A stretch of DNA of 64,000 nucleotides from assembly GCA_007745835.1 (NCBI GenBank), contig CP036424.1, forward strand, positions 2,591,968-2,655,967. Reading direction: 5' to 3'. This document shows positions 46,339 through 56,548 of this stretch, piece after piece. This DNA is from Planctomycetes bacterium MalM25 (GTDB lineage Bacteria; Planctomycetota; Planctomycetia; Pirellulales; Lacipirellulaceae). Position numbers and translations under genes: made by a program. The stretch's first letter is position 1; each line of letters opens with the position of its first letter. Under the pieces are notes generated by a model that was not told the DNA's origin, ran no database searches, and saw only the letters and a program-made list of their open reading frames with translations.

Positions 46339-48153
46339 ATGCGACAACTGTTGGCCAGCGTCCTTAGCCTCGTGGCGAGCCTCGGCTCGTTGACCCTCCC
46401 GGCGCACGCCGCGGTGACCGTCCTCTCAAACCGGACGAGTGAAACCGTCACGGTGCGCCTCACTTCCGGCGAGGGAGCCAGCCAGACCGTCCGATTGGCA
46501 GCGAGCGAATCGAAGCCCTTCTTTTCGACCAGCCCGCTCTCGGCCTCCTACGCAACGAGCAGCGGACCACGCCTCCAACCGCTCAAGGCCGATAAGGCTT
46601 ACTGGTTTGTCCGAGCCGCCTCGGCGGGTCGGCGGGTGCTGAAGCTCAACGAGGTTGGTCTGAACGGGGATCGCCCCGCGCCACCACAGCCCGGCGCGTG
46701 GTTGGCGGGTTCGGGGTCTCGTGACAGCACGATCCCGGTCGTTCTCTGTGTCGATGAAGAGGAGCCGATGCGTCGCGAACAGTGGCAAGGGAGGCTGAAG
46801 CGGCGCTTCGAAGAGGCGGCCGCCATCGTCAGGGCGCATTCGGGCGTGCGGTTCGAAGTCGTCGGCTACGAGCGTTGGCAGTCGGACAACCGGATCACAA
46901 GACTCGAGCAGACGCTGGCCGAATTCGAGCGTTCGTACTCTCCGCCCGACCGCGCGGTCGCCATCGGCTTCACCAGCCAGTACCGAGTCGAGCGGGGTCG
47001 TCGGCGGCTGGGCGGGACACGCGGCCCGCTGCGCCGGCACGTGCTGGTGAAAGAGTGGTCGCCCCAGGTCAGCGAGCCCGAACGGGTTGAGCTGCTGGTC
47101 CACGAACTCGGCCACTTCCTCGGCGCTGCCCACAGCCCCGAGCCAACCAGCGTGATGCGTCCGGTGCTGGGCGACCGAGCGGTCCGCTTGAAGGGTGTCG
47201 AGGTCCGCTTCGACGCGATCAACACGCTCGCGATCGCCATGGTCGGCGAGGAAGTCCGTCGGCGGGGAGTGCGAACGCTCTCGGAGATCAGCGCTACGCG
47301 TCAATCGCGATTGCAACGGATCTACGCCACGCTGTCGGCCATCACCCCCGGAGAGCCCGCTGCGGTCGGCTTGTTGAAGCGATTGCGGGGCGCCCGTGCG
47401 AGTGACGAGGTAGTCTCCGACGCGGACCGCACCGCCGCGGCGGCGAGGATCGTTGTCTCGGCCGTCACGCGGGCCGCCTCACGCAATGCGAAGCAGCCCT
47501 ACAGCCAGCGTTTGGCGGGCGACGCCCTCACGGGGCGTCTGATTCAAGCGGGCGCCGCCACCGACGCCGACCCGAAGGCGTTGATCCTGGGCCTGGGGAT
47601 CGCCCTGGACAACCTGGGGGGGCTGCGGATCAACCCACGCACACGCGAGTTGGTCGAACAGATTGAGTCAAACCGAGACCGAGCCTTACGTCTCAACGTG
47701 CTGGGACAGCCGACCGCGCAGAAACGGCACGACACGCTGAAGCACTTCATCGTCTCCGCGGCGTTGGCTGTCGTTGTGGGCGAGAAGGAGGCCGACCTCT
47801 GGGGGATCGGCAAGGAACTCTCCGACGCCAGCGGCGGCAGCGGGTTCAGCTTCGCCGACCTGGCCGCCAACCGCGCGGGGGTCCGGTTCGCCCGGGGCGT
47901 CACACGAGGGGCCCCTCCGGTGGCGGGCCTGGCGCGCGGATGCAGCATCAACTCCTTCGTCCCATCGCTCGCGGGGTTCGAGGAGGGGATCAAGCTCTCC
48001 GACCTGCTCAAGAGGTTTGGGACGCAGGACGACCCGCGTTTCAAAGCCCAGATCGCGGAGATCGACGCCCGCATCGCCCGCCTGCCCGCCTACTCGCTCG
48101 CGACCATCGGGCTGCCCGATAATCTGAGGGCCAAGCCGCGGCCGGTGGATTGA
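46339..48153 (+). CDS. Secreted metzincin-like metalloprotease with unknown C-terminal domain
   Basis: 604 aa. Signal peptide 1-24. The zinc site HELGHFLGAAH (His255, Glu256, His259, His265) with SVM at Met273 fits the metzincin pattern HExxHxxGxxH plus Met-turn. Before it, residues about 133-180 may form the protease N-half. The C-terminal 280 residues are helical (..KRHDTLKHFIVSAALAVVVGEKEADLWG..), with no known match by eye. Possibly a matrixin-like enzyme that acts outside the cell. Promoter seems close upstream (ATG 46339). Confidence 0.74.
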   Translation: MRQLLASVLSLVASLGSLTLPAHAAVTVLSNRTSETVTVRLTSGEGASQTVRLAASESKPFFSTSPLSASYATSSGPRLQPLKADKAYWFVRAASAGRRVLKLNEVGLNGDRPAPPQPGAWLAGSGSRDSTIPVVLCVDEEEPMRREQWQGRLKRRFEEAAAIVRAHSGVRFEVVGYERWQSDNRITRLEQTLAEFERSYSPPDRAVAIGFTSQYRVERGRRRLGGTRGPLRRHVLVKEWSPQVSEPERVELLVHELGHFLGAAHSPEPTSVMRPVLGDRAVRLKGVEVRFDAINTLAIAMVGEEVRRRGVRTLSEISATRQSRLQRIYATLSAITPGEPAAVGLLKRLRGARASDEVVSDADRTAAAARIVVSAVTRAASRNAKQPYSQRLAGDALTGRLIQAGAATDADPKALILGLGIALDNLGGLRINPRTRELVEQIESNRDRALRLNVLGQPTAQKRHDTLKHFIVSAALAVVVGEKEADLWGIGKELSDASGGSGFSFADLAANRAGVRFARGVTRGAPPVAGLARGCSINSFVPSLAGFEEGIKLSDLLKRFGTQDDPRFKAQIAEIDARIARLPAYSLATIGLPDNLRAKPRPVD

Positions 48154-48235
48154 CTCGCGCCCAGCGGCCCGCCTACGGTGTGGGGCTTCAGGCGACTGTC
48201 TATCCGTAGATCTCAAGCAGTGAGCAGGTCTCCCC

Positions 48236-49678
48236 GTGAGCGAGTTGTGTGATTTCGGCCTCATCGGCCTGGCGGTGATGGGTGAAAACTTGGCCCTCAA
48301 CGTCGAGAGCCGCGGCTACAAAGTGGCCGTCTACAACCGCACCACCAGCGTGATGGAGGAGTTCATCGCCGGTCGGGCCGCGGGCAAGCAGTTCGTCGGC
48401 GCGAAGACGCTCGAAGACTTCGTCGCCGCGCTCGACCGCCCCCGCAAGATCATGTTCATGGTCAAGGCGGGCCCGGCGGTCGACGCCGTGATCGATTCGC
48501 TCAAGCCGCTCCTCGAGCCGGGTGATATCCTGATCGACGGCGGCAACACCTATTACGCCGACACCGAACGCCGCACCCTCGAAGTCCAGGAAGCGGGCTT
48601 CGATTACCTGGGCGTCGGCGTCAGCGGTGGCGAGGAGGGCGCCCTCAAGGGCCCCAGCATCATGCCGGGCGGCAGCGAGAAGGCTTGGCCCGCGCTCAAG
48701 CCGATCTTCCAAGCGATCTCCGCCAAAGTCGGCCCGAACGAGGACATCCCCTGCTGCGAGTGGGTCGGCCCCCGCGGCGCCGGGCACTACGTGAAGATGG
48801 TGCACAACGGCATCGAGTACGGCGACATGCAGCTCATCTGCGAAGCCTACTTCATGATGAAGGAGTGCCTCGGCCTCACGAACGACGAGCTCTACGACGT
48901 CTTCGCCGACTGGAACACGGGCGAACTCGACAGCTACCTCATCGAGATCACCCGCGACATCTTCAGCGTCAAGGACCATGACGGCGGCTACATGGTCGAC
49001 AAGGTGCTCGATCGGGCGGGCGCCAAGGGGACGGGCAAGTGGATGAGCCAGCTCGCCCTCGACCTCGGCGTGCCGAGCACCCTCGTCACCGAGGCGGTCT
49101 ACGCCCGCGGCCTCTCGTCGCGCAAGGAAGAGCGGGTCCGCGCCAGCGAGATGCTCAAGGGTCCGGCCTCCGCTTACGACGGCGACAAGAAGGAGTTCAT
49201 CGAGGCGATCCGCCAAGCGCTCTACGCCTCGAAGATCGTCAGCTACGCCCAGGGCTTTGTGCAGCTGCAAGCGGCCGCCGCCGAGCACGACTGGCCCCTC
49301 AACTACGGCGACTGCGCCATGCTGTGGCGGGGCGGATGCATCATCCGCGCCGTGTTCCTCGATCGCATTAAGGAGGCATTCGACGCCGACCCGAAGCTCG
49401 AGAACCTGCTGCTCGCCCCCTACTTCGCCGACGCGGTCGACCAAGCCCAGACGGCCTGGCGCCACGTCGTGTCGCAGGCGGCCCTGCTCGGCGTCCCCGT
49501 GCCGGCGTTCGCCACCGCCCTCGCGTACTACGACGGCTTCCGCCGCGCGAATCTGCCGGCGAACCTGCTGCAGTCGCAACGCGACTACTTCGGCGCCCAC
49601 ACCTATGAGCGCGTCGATAAGCCCCGGGGCGAGATGTTCCACACGGAGTGGCTGGATCTGCGCAAGGAGCCTTCGTAA
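48236..49678 (+). CDS. gnd: 6-phosphogluconate dehydrogenase, decarboxylating
   Basis: 480 aa from GTG 48236. Third step of the oxidative pentose phosphate route: 6-phosphogluconate to ribulose-5-phosphate with NADP+ (likely). Rossmann GLAVMGENLALN, catalytic region GAGHYVKMVHNGIEYGDMQ, and C-terminal YFGAHTYERVD are standard. Pairs in function with zwf at 55016. Ends with a strong hairpin. Confidence 0.96.
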   Translation: MSELCDFGLIGLAVMGENLALNVESRGYKVAVYNRTTSVMEEFIAGRAAGKQFVGAKTLEDFVAALDRPRKIMFMVKAGPAVDAVIDSLKPLLEPGDILIDGGNTYYADTERRTLEVQEAGFDYLGVGVSGGEEGALKGPSIMPGGSEKAWPALKPIFQAISAKVGPNEDIPCCEWVGPRGAGHYVKMVHNGIEYGDMQLICEAYFMMKECLGLTNDELYDVFADWNTGELDSYLIEITRDIFSVKDHDGGYMVDKVLDRAGAKGTGKWMSQLALDLGVPSTLVTEAVYARGLSSRKEERVRASEMLKGPASAYDGDKKEFIEAIRQALYASKIVSYAQGFVQLQAAAAEHDWPLNYGDCAMLWRGGCIIRAVFLDRIKEAFDADPKLENLLLAPYFADAVDQAQTAWRHVVSQAALLGVPVPAFATALAYYDGFRRANLPANLLQSQRDYFGAHTYERVDKPRGEMFHTEWLDLRKEPS

Positions 49679-49709
49679 GTCTCGACTGAAACACTAGCAA
49701 ACAGACCCC

Positions 49710-49738
49710 AGAGGGAGCCGAGTCACTCGGCTCCCTCT
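49710..49738 (+). terminator. Terminator-like hairpin after gnd
   Basis: 14-bp perfect stem agagggagccgagt / actcggctccctct with a single-base centre, so the inner pairs open as a loop; followed by tcgtgtt, a weak T-tract. Confidence 0.65.
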
Positions 49739-49834
49739 TCGTGTTCCTACTTTGGCGGACAGGCAAGCTCTGCGACATTAGACTGAGAGACTGCCTCACA
49801 ACGCATTCTCATCGACGGAACCCAGGGAGCAGGC

Positions 49835-51193
49835 ATGGCGATTTCACGCCGCACTTTTGTACAAGGCTCGGCGGCTGGCGCCGGGGCGCTGTTCGTGCCC
49901 TACCACGCCCTCGGGGCCGGCCAAGAGTACACGCCGAGCTTCCGTCCCCGGTTTGCGCAGATCGGTGTGGGGGGCAACGGCGTTCGCACCGCGCCAAGCA
50001 AGCAGCTCTTCGCCGATCTGGTCGCCATCTGCGACGTCGACTCGTCGCACCGCGAGCAGGGCAACGAGATCCTGTGCGGCGGCAAGGCGGATCTCTACGC
50101 CGATTACCGTGAGGTGCTCGCCCGCGATGACATCGACATCGTCGCGATCTCGACGCCCGACCACTGGCACACGAAGATCGTGGTCGAGGCGATGCTCGCC
50201 GGAAAAGACGCCTACTGCGAGAAGCCGCTCACGCTGACGATCGATGAGGGCAAGCTCATCCGCCGCGTGCAGCGGGAGACCGGGCGCAAGGTGCAGGTCG
50301 GCACGCAACAGCGGAGCATGGAAAAGCTGTTCGTCAAAGCGATCGCGATGCTCGCCGAGGGGCGGCTCGGGAAGCTGCGGCGAGTGCAGACGGCGATCGG
50401 CTCGGGCGCCTGGAGCCCGCAGCTGCCCGTCGCCGACGCGCCGGCGGCCCTCGACTGGGATCGTTGGCTGGGGCCGGCCCCTCAGGTCGATTACCGCAGC
50501 CTGCCGCGCGAAGGCCATCGCCCCTTCAGCAACGGGCACATCGACTTCCGCTGGTGGTACGAGTACTCGGGCGGCAAGCTAACCGACTGGGGCGCGCACC
50601 ACATCGACATCGCGATGCTGGGGATCGCCGCCGCGGGGCACAGCGCTGATCCGGTGGCGGTCTCCGGCGAAGCGGAGCACGCCGTCGAGTACGTCGACGG
50701 CAAGCCGGCCGACACGACGCGCTACAACACGGCTCAAAAGTTCAACCTGAAAGTCGATTTCGCCGGCGGCGACGTCGAGCTGATCATCCGCAACGATACG
50801 GACAACGGCATCCTATTCGAGGGCGAGCGTGGCCGGATGTTCGTCAACCGTGGCAAGCTGGTGGGCAAGCCGGTTGAGGAACTGGCCAGCAACCCGCTCC
50901 CCGAGGGGGCGATCAGCCAGGTCTACCGCGGCATGCCGATGATCGAGAACCCCGAGCCGAAGGCAGTCCATTTCTCGAATCTGCTGTACTGCATCGAGAA
51001 CGACGCCTCGCCGATCGCCAACGTCCACTCGCACATGAAGATGCTCAACGTCTGCCACCTGGCGGGCATCTGCTGCCGCCTGGGGCGGCGCATCGAATGG
51101 GACCCGGTGCGGGAGACGATCGTTGGCGACGACCTCGCCGCCTCGATGATGAAGCGTCCCTACCGCGACGGTTACGAGATCGACCTCGGATGA
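49835..51193 (+). CDS. Tat-exported Gfo/Idh/MocA-family oxidoreductase
   Basis: 452 aa. Twin-arginine signal SRRTFVQG at the start; then a Rossmann GVGGNGVR nucleotide motif, EKPLT (the family's catalytic Lys) and the C-terminal substrate domain. Substrate is unknown but such planctomycete enzymes are thought to oxidise sugars with a tightly held cofactor outside the cytosol. The stop overlaps the DUF1080 gene (ATGA), supporting joint function. Confidence 0.86.
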   Translation: MAISRRTFVQGSAAGAGALFVPYHALGAGQEYTPSFRPRFAQIGVGGNGVRTAPSKQLFADLVAICDVDSSHREQGNEILCGGKADLYADYREVLARDDIDIVAISTPDHWHTKIVVEAMLAGKDAYCEKPLTLTIDEGKLIRRVQRETGRKVQVGTQQRSMEKLFVKAIAMLAEGRLGKLRRVQTAIGSGAWSPQLPVADAPAALDWDRWLGPAPQVDYRSLPREGHRPFSNGHIDFRWWYEYSGGKLTDWGAHHIDIAMLGIAAAGHSADPVAVSGEAEHAVEYVDGKPADTTRYNTAQKFNLKVDFAGGDVELIIRNDTDNGILFEGERGRMFVNRGKLVGKPVEELASNPLPEGAISQVYRGMPMIENPEPKAVHFSNLLYCIENDASPIANVHSHMKMLNVCHLAGICCRLGRRIEWDPVRETIVGDDLAASMMKRPYRDGYEIDLG

Positions 51194-51948
51194 GCCATCC
51201 TATGACGACCCTGAGAAGCCTGCTCGCCTGCTTGGTGCTTGCCGCGGCGGCCTATGCCGCCAACGCGAACGAGGACAACGGCGGCTGGGCCCCGCTGAAG
51301 AACGTCACGCCCGGCGAGAACCCGACGGCGGCGCCGTCCGATGCGATCGTCCTGTTCGACGGGACCGACTTCGCACAGTGGACCGGTGGCGACAAGTGGA
51401 CCATCGAAGAGGGGGAGGCCGTTGTCGGCAAGAGCTGGCTCGTCACGAAGCGGAGCTTCGGCGACTGCCAGATCCACCTCGAGTGGTCCGCCCCCTCGCC
51501 CGCCGAGCCGTACGACGGGGCCAAACGAGGCAACAGTGGCGTGCACCTGATGAAGCTCTACGAGTTCCAGATCATGGACGCCCACGACAACGTCACGGCC
51601 CCGCATCGCTCGGCCGGTTCGATGTACAAGCAGGTGCCGCCGGCGGTGAACGCCGTCCGCCCGCCGGGCGAGTGGAACGTGTGCGACCTCTTCTGGACCG
51701 CTCCCGAGTTCGATGAGCAGGGCGAGCTCGCCAAGCCGGGCTACCTGACCGCCGTGCTCAACGGAGTGCTGATCCTCAACCACGCCGAGGTGCAGGGGAA
51801 AACCTCCCACAAGGAGGCCCCGATTTACAAAGCCCACGAAGCCCGGCGGCCGTTCTCACTGCAGAACCACAGCTCGCCCGTCCGCTTCCGCAACATCTGG
51901 GCGCGTGACTTCGAGTTCCCCGAACGGGTCACCCCCTCCGAGGGCTGA
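51190..51948 (+). CDS. DUF1080 (3-keto-disaccharide hydrolase-like) protein
   Basis: 252 aa from ATG 51190; ATG 51202 also possible. Signal peptide near 5-23, then a jelly-roll with FDGTDFAQW and GNSGVHL.. YEFQIMDAH, the DUF1080 pattern. Some DUF1080 enzymes have been described as acting on 3-keto-glycosides; with the oxidoreductase just upstream, a two-step 3-keto path is plausible. Inference only. Confidence 0.82.
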   Translation: MSHPMTTLRSLLACLVLAAAAYAANANEDNGGWAPLKNVTPGENPTAAPSDAIVLFDGTDFAQWTGGDKWTIEEGEAVVGKSWLVTKRSFGDCQIHLEWSAPSPAEPYDGAKRGNSGVHLMKLYEFQIMDAHDNVTAPHRSAGSMYKQVPPAVNAVRPPGEWNVCDLFWTAPEFDEQGELAKPGYLTAVLNGVLILNHAEVQGKTSHKEAPIYKAHEARRPFSLQNHSSPVRFRNIWARDFEFPERVTPSEG

Positions 51949-52061
51949 GGCGGCCCCAGCTTGACGCGGAGGGCGTCGCGGCGTGTCAGGATCGCAGACT
52001 GTGCTATGCTGCACTGCTCGCGACTGCCCCACCCATCCGCCTCGGTTCAGGACCCGGGCCT

Positions 52062-54884
52062 ATGCTCCCTGCCGCCTTGCTGCGTGTCGCCACCCAGGTT
52101 CTCTGCCTGGCACCTGCCGGAGTCGCCTGGTCGACGCCGCCGACCGTCGGTCTTACGACACGAGAGGTCACCTTCGAGAATAAGCCGCTCGCAGAGCACC
52201 CGCTTAGCGCGCGTATCGAACATCGCGAACTAGGGCGGCAAGCGGTGCTCCTTGCCGCCCGCGAGACGCTCGGCTGCGCGACGCGTGATCAGACGCTCGG
52301 CGAACCGCTCGACCCGGAGACGCAGCTGGTGCTCGATGCGACCATCGAGTCGCGACATGGCCAAGGCTTGCAAATCATCCTGCGTCGGGGCCGAGAGACG
52401 ATCTACAACTCCAAGATTGAGCACCAACTTGGTCCGATCTTCGACATTCAGGCGCTCGCCCGCAAGCTTGAACCCCTCACCCGCACCGACCTGGCCGACG
52501 CCTTGGCCGAGGCGGGCGTTGAACGCGACAGCCACGAGCTGATCGACTCAGCGCCGGTGCCTGAGGGCGTGCCCGAGTTGCTCGTGCGGATGGACCACCT
52601 GTCTCAGCACAAAGCTCTCCGCGAGACGCATCGCGCCATCCGCGATAGCGGTGAATCTCCTGAACGGCTCGCTGGATTGGCGCGGGGATATGCGAACCTG
52701 GCGATGCTCAACATGACGACGCTCGATGCGAGGTCGATGGCGTACCGTGCACGGGCGATGCTCTACCTCGAACGGCTACGACGCCGGGCTCGCGATACAT
52801 ACGAGGCGACCTGGACTGCAACCTACGTCTATACCCTGATCGGATATCCGACGATGGCGCTCAACGCACTTGAGAAGGCCGAGGGGGCCCGAGACGCAGA
52901 AGGAGTCCCCGAGTGGCTCGAGGTCGTCATCGATGCTTGTTTTCATAACTACGAAGAGCTAGAGGACGTCGCCTACAATCCAGACGATGCGCACTCCCAG
53001 CTGGCTGCGATCCTGCTGATGCGATCTGCGAAGACTTCAGGCAGCATTGCTTTGGTGATGGAAGCGGGCAAGGAGTGCCTGCAGATCGCCCCGGGCTGCC
53101 TTTGGATCGGCGACGCAATGCACGATTCGGCCGGGGTGGCGATGCGACACCGAACCTCCGTGCTTGGCCCCGCGGCCCACCTGTATACGATCGCCCAAAC
53201 CCTTCCTGAAGCCACTGAACTCCCCCTAAGCACTCAGGAGGCCGTCGAGGGTATCCATCCGGAACAACCTCGCTCGCTGCAAGTTGCAGAGATCGCTCGC
53301 ACCCTAACCGAAGCGGCCTGCGATGACAGCCAAGAGCCTTCCTGGGGTGTCCTCGGCGCGGAACTGCGGGCCTGGAACACCCTGCACATCTACCGTCGTG
53401 CGACTTTCCTCCGAGACTCGCTCGGGACCGATGCGGCGCGGTTCATCCTGGCAGTCGAGCCCGCTATCGCGGACGATCCCTGGGCGCCAATCATACGCAG
53501 CCTTGGTATCCGCAATACGCAGAAGATCGATGGCTACAACCGAGCACTGGCCGACTTTGAGTTGCTGGACACAAACTACCTGAGCTCAGGTTACTGGCCC
53601 TGGCAGGTGCCGCGAGACGTCGAGCTGAAGAACACCTCGATCGAAGAGGTACGGAGACTAGTACACCGCTGTCGCGGGGCGTCTGAACTAGAGTACGCGA
53701 GGTACATGAAAATGGGATCAACCGAATCCCGTGTGCAGGCTGCTCGCTGGATGTACGACACGAGCATGCACTCCCCGCTGCGGTACGCGGTGCTGATCCA
53801 ACACGACCCCGACGTGTCGGACGAAGAGATCGCCGATTGGAACCAGGGGTATCGCGACCACCCGGTCGTCGCGCTTGCGTTGGGGCAGCGCGCCCAAACA
53901 AAGGGCGAGTACGAGGAGGCGCTCGAACTGTATCGTGAGTACCTCGCCCGCGCGCCCGACTACCGGCAATTCCTCGAACTCGCGAAGATGCAGTACCGCC
54001 AAGGCGACGAGGGTTGGCTCGGTACGGCGAAGGAGATCTTCGATCACGAGGACTACGCACTGAACCACGCCAGCGCCGCTGCGGCGATTGCGTCGACTCT
54101 GATGACACAAGGGGAGTATGAGGAGGCCCTGCCGTGGGCCGAGCGGGCTTCGCAGTCCGGTGCTGGGTGGGCGTGGGAGGTGGAGGCCGAGTGCCAAGCG
54201 GCACTCGGCGATTTGGAAACCGCTGTTGAACTTGGGCGCCAGAACTCTGAACGATACAACAATGAGAGTTGGTTCGACTGGTGCGTCCTCACCGGCGAGG
54301 GAGATCTCGACGCTGCGTGGCGTTGGAAACAACGCATGACAGAGAAGCGTGAGCGTGATGGCTCCAGGGACTTCGCATTCGGTGAATCGCTCTACCTGTG
54401 GGCGAAGGGCGACAAGCAGGCGTGCCTCGAATTGCTTCTTACGCGCGCAGAGGAGAACGAATCTCACTGGGACGCGTTAGCGATCGCGATGCTCGCGGAC
54501 GCCAATGGTGACACCGCGACTCGCGATACCTGGCTGGATCGTGAAGCGGCCCGTGAGGAAGCGTCCCCGCAGCACCCCTACCCAGTGCTCGCCAAACTGC
54601 TGCGATCCGCCGCCGTTTCAGGCGAGCTCCCGGACGACTCAATCCTGAAGGTGATACGCGACAACCGTCTCGACCCGGGTTGGGAGCCCGCTCTCCAGTT
54701 CTTTGCTGGGATGTTCGTCAACAACCGTGGCAAGACCGAGGACGCCACCAGAAGGTGGAAGCGCGCGGCCTGGTATATGGACTCCGGCAGATGGGAGCGA
54801 CAGCTCGCTTCGCACGAACTCCGATCAGCAGGCGCCGATCCGTTCCGATTCGAGGGGCGATTGTTCTCCCGCTGCCTCCGCTGA
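52062..54884 (+). CDS. Large TPR-like repeat protein
   Basis: 940 aa. Possible signal (MLPAALLRVATQVLCL). From about residue 200 helical pairs repeat; clear TPR-like units occur near 610-720 (GEYEEALELYREYLARAP and GEYEEALPWAERASQSG). N-terminal 170 residues are beta/alpha with no match. Some segments are AT-richer. Role unknown; likely a scaffold. Confidence 0.65.
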   Translation: MLPAALLRVATQVLCLAPAGVAWSTPPTVGLTTREVTFENKPLAEHPLSARIEHRELGRQAVLLAARETLGCATRDQTLGEPLDPETQLVLDATIESRHGQGLQIILRRGRETIYNSKIEHQLGPIFDIQALARKLEPLTRTDLADALAEAGVERDSHELIDSAPVPEGVPELLVRMDHLSQHKALRETHRAIRDSGESPERLAGLARGYANLAMLNMTTLDARSMAYRARAMLYLERLRRRARDTYEATWTATYVYTLIGYPTMALNALEKAEGARDAEGVPEWLEVVIDACFHNYEELEDVAYNPDDAHSQLAAILLMRSAKTSGSIALVMEAGKECLQIAPGCLWIGDAMHDSAGVAMRHRTSVLGPAAHLYTIAQTLPEATELPLSTQEAVEGIHPEQPRSLQVAEIARTLTEAACDDSQEPSWGVLGAELRAWNTLHIYRRATFLRDSLGTDAARFILAVEPAIADDPWAPIIRSLGIRNTQKIDGYNRALADFELLDTNYLSSGYWPWQVPRDVELKNTSIEEVRRLVHRCRGASELEYARYMKMGSTESRVQAARWMYDTSMHSPLRYAVLIQHDPDVSDEEIADWNQGYRDHPVVALALGQRAQTKGEYEEALELYREYLARAPDYRQFLELAKMQYRQGDEGWLGTAKEIFDHEDYALNHASAAAAIASTLMTQGEYEEALPWAERASQSGAGWAWEVEAECQAALGDLETAVELGRQNSERYNNESWFDWCVLTGEGDLDAAWRWKQRMTEKRERDGSRDFAFGESLYLWAKGDKQACLELLLTRAEENESHWDALAIAMLADANGDTATRDTWLDREAAREEASPQHPYPVLAKLLRSAAVSGELPDDSILKVIRDNRLDPGWEPALQFFAGMFVNNRGKTEDATRRWKRAAWYMDSGRWERQLASHELRSAGADPFRFEGRLFSRCLR

Positions 54885-55015
54885 GCCCCCGCATTAGGCG
54901 TCGCGCCATCAACCGACCGACCTGTCACATGGCCGAGAGTTCGGTTAAGACAATGACGATACTTTGGGGATCATGGCGACACGGGGCATGAGCCCCGCCG
55001 GCCAGTTCTCCACCT

Positions 55016-56512
55016 ATGCCTCCGCTGAATAGCGCCGACATGCCGCACACGATCGTTATCTTCGGCGCCTCCGGCGACCTGACCAGCCGGAAGCTGATCC
55101 CCGCGCTCTACAACCTGCACCGCAAGGGGCGGTTGCCCGAGGACGCGAGGATCGTCGGCTTCAGCCGAACCAAGTTCTCGCACGAGGCCTGGCGGCAAGA
55201 CCTCCGCGAGACAACTGCCAAGTTCGCCGGCGAGAACTTCAAGGCGGACGTCTGGGACGACTTCGCCGACAAGGTCTACTACCAGCCGGGCGACATCGGC
55301 CAACTCGAAGACTTCAAGAGCTTGGGCGCCTTCCTGACCGAGCTCGAAGGGGGCGAGGAGGCCTCGCGCGTCTACTACCTCTCGACGGCGCCCCGTTTCT
55401 ACGGCCCCGCGGTCGAGGCGCTCGGCGCCGCCGGCCTCGCCTGCGAGGAGGGCGACTGCGAGCGGCGCGTCGTCATCGAGAAACCGTTCGGCGTGAACCG
55501 CGAGACCGCCAAAGCGCTCAACAAGACCGTCCACAAGTCGTTCGGCGAGCACCAGGTCTATCGCATCGATCATTACCTGGGCAAAGAGACGGTCCAAAAC
55601 CTGTTCGTGCTGCGCTTCGCCAACGCGATCTTCGAGCCGGTCTGGAACCGCAACTTCATCGACCACGTGCAGATCACCGTGGCGGAGAGCGTCGACGTCG
55701 GCAGCCGCGCGGGCTACTACGACTCGGCGGGGGTGGTGCGGGACATGATCCAGAACCACCTTCTGCAGCTCATGATGGTCACCGCCATGGAGCCGCCGGC
55801 CAAGTACGCCGCCGACCCGGTGCGAGACGAGAAGGTCAAGGTGCTGCAAGCCGTTCGCACCAAGACCCCCGAAGACATCGCCCGCGACACGGTCCGCGGC
55901 CAGTACCGCGGCTACCTGCAAGCCGATGGGGTGCCGGACGACAGCCGTACGGCGACCTTCGCCGCGTTCAAACTGGGCATCGACAACTGGCGCTGGCAGG
56001 GGGTGCCCTTCTACCTCCGCAGCGGCAAGGCCCTGAGCTGCCGCACCACCCAGATCGTCATCCAGTTCCGTCAGCCGCCGCACATGCTGTTCAACGGGGG
56101 CCCTAAAAACATCCGCGACGCGAACCGACTCGTCATCCAGGTGCAACCCGCCGAGGGGATCCAGATGCACTTCCAGACGAAGGTCCCCGACGCCGGCATG
56201 ACGATGCGGCAGACCGACCTCGACTTCAACTACCACGAGAACTTCGGCGGCAGCATCCCCGAAGCGTATGAGCGTCTGCTGCTCGACGCGATCGAGGGAG
56301 ACGCCAGCCTCTTCGCCCGTGCGGACGAGGTCGAAGCGGCCTGGAGCATCTGCGACCCAATCCTCGCCGCCTGGTCTGCCGCCGACGCCGAGAGCCGAGA
56401 CGCCCCGCCGCTGCACACCTACGAGCCCGGCTTTTGGGGCCCGACCGAGTGCACCGACTGGATGGGCCAGCAGCGGCGAGACTGGTTCGACGCCTGCCCC
56501 GTGCTCGCTTAG
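55016..56512 (+). CDS. zwf: Glucose-6-phosphate dehydrogenase
   Basis: 498 aa from ATG 55016; ATG 55040 is an equally good start. First step of oxidative pentose phosphate path. NADP loop FGASGDLTSRKL, active site RIDHYLGKE (Arg183-Lys190 region) and late YHENFGG motif. The final substrate is 6-phosphogluconolactone; the SMP-30 protein nearby has a signal and is likely not its partner. Confidence 0.95.
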   Translation: MPPLNSADMPHTIVIFGASGDLTSRKLIPALYNLHRKGRLPEDARIVGFSRTKFSHEAWRQDLRETTAKFAGENFKADVWDDFADKVYYQPGDIGQLEDFKSLGAFLTELEGGEEASRVYYLSTAPRFYGPAVEALGAAGLACEEGDCERRVVIEKPFGVNRETAKALNKTVHKSFGEHQVYRIDHYLGKETVQNLFVLRFANAIFEPVWNRNFIDHVQITVAESVDVGSRAGYYDSAGVVRDMIQNHLLQLMMVTAMEPPAKYAADPVRDEKVKVLQAVRTKTPEDIARDTVRGQYRGYLQADGVPDDSRTATFAAFKLGIDNWRWQGVPFYLRSGKALSCRTTQIVIQFRQPPHMLFNGGPKNIRDANRLVIQVQPAEGIQMHFQTKVPDAGMTMRQTDLDFNYHENFGGSIPEAYERLLLDAIEGDASLFARADEVEAAWSICDPILAAWSAADAESRDAPPLHTYEPGFWGPTECTDWMGQQRRDWFDACPVLA

Positions 56513-56548
56513 AGGCACGAGCGTAACGCAAGGGATCGGCTTCAAGCC

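Noticed and set aside
56513-56548. FMN riboswitch before ribE
   Set aside because: Only 36 bp to zwf; no RFN-type conserved boxes.
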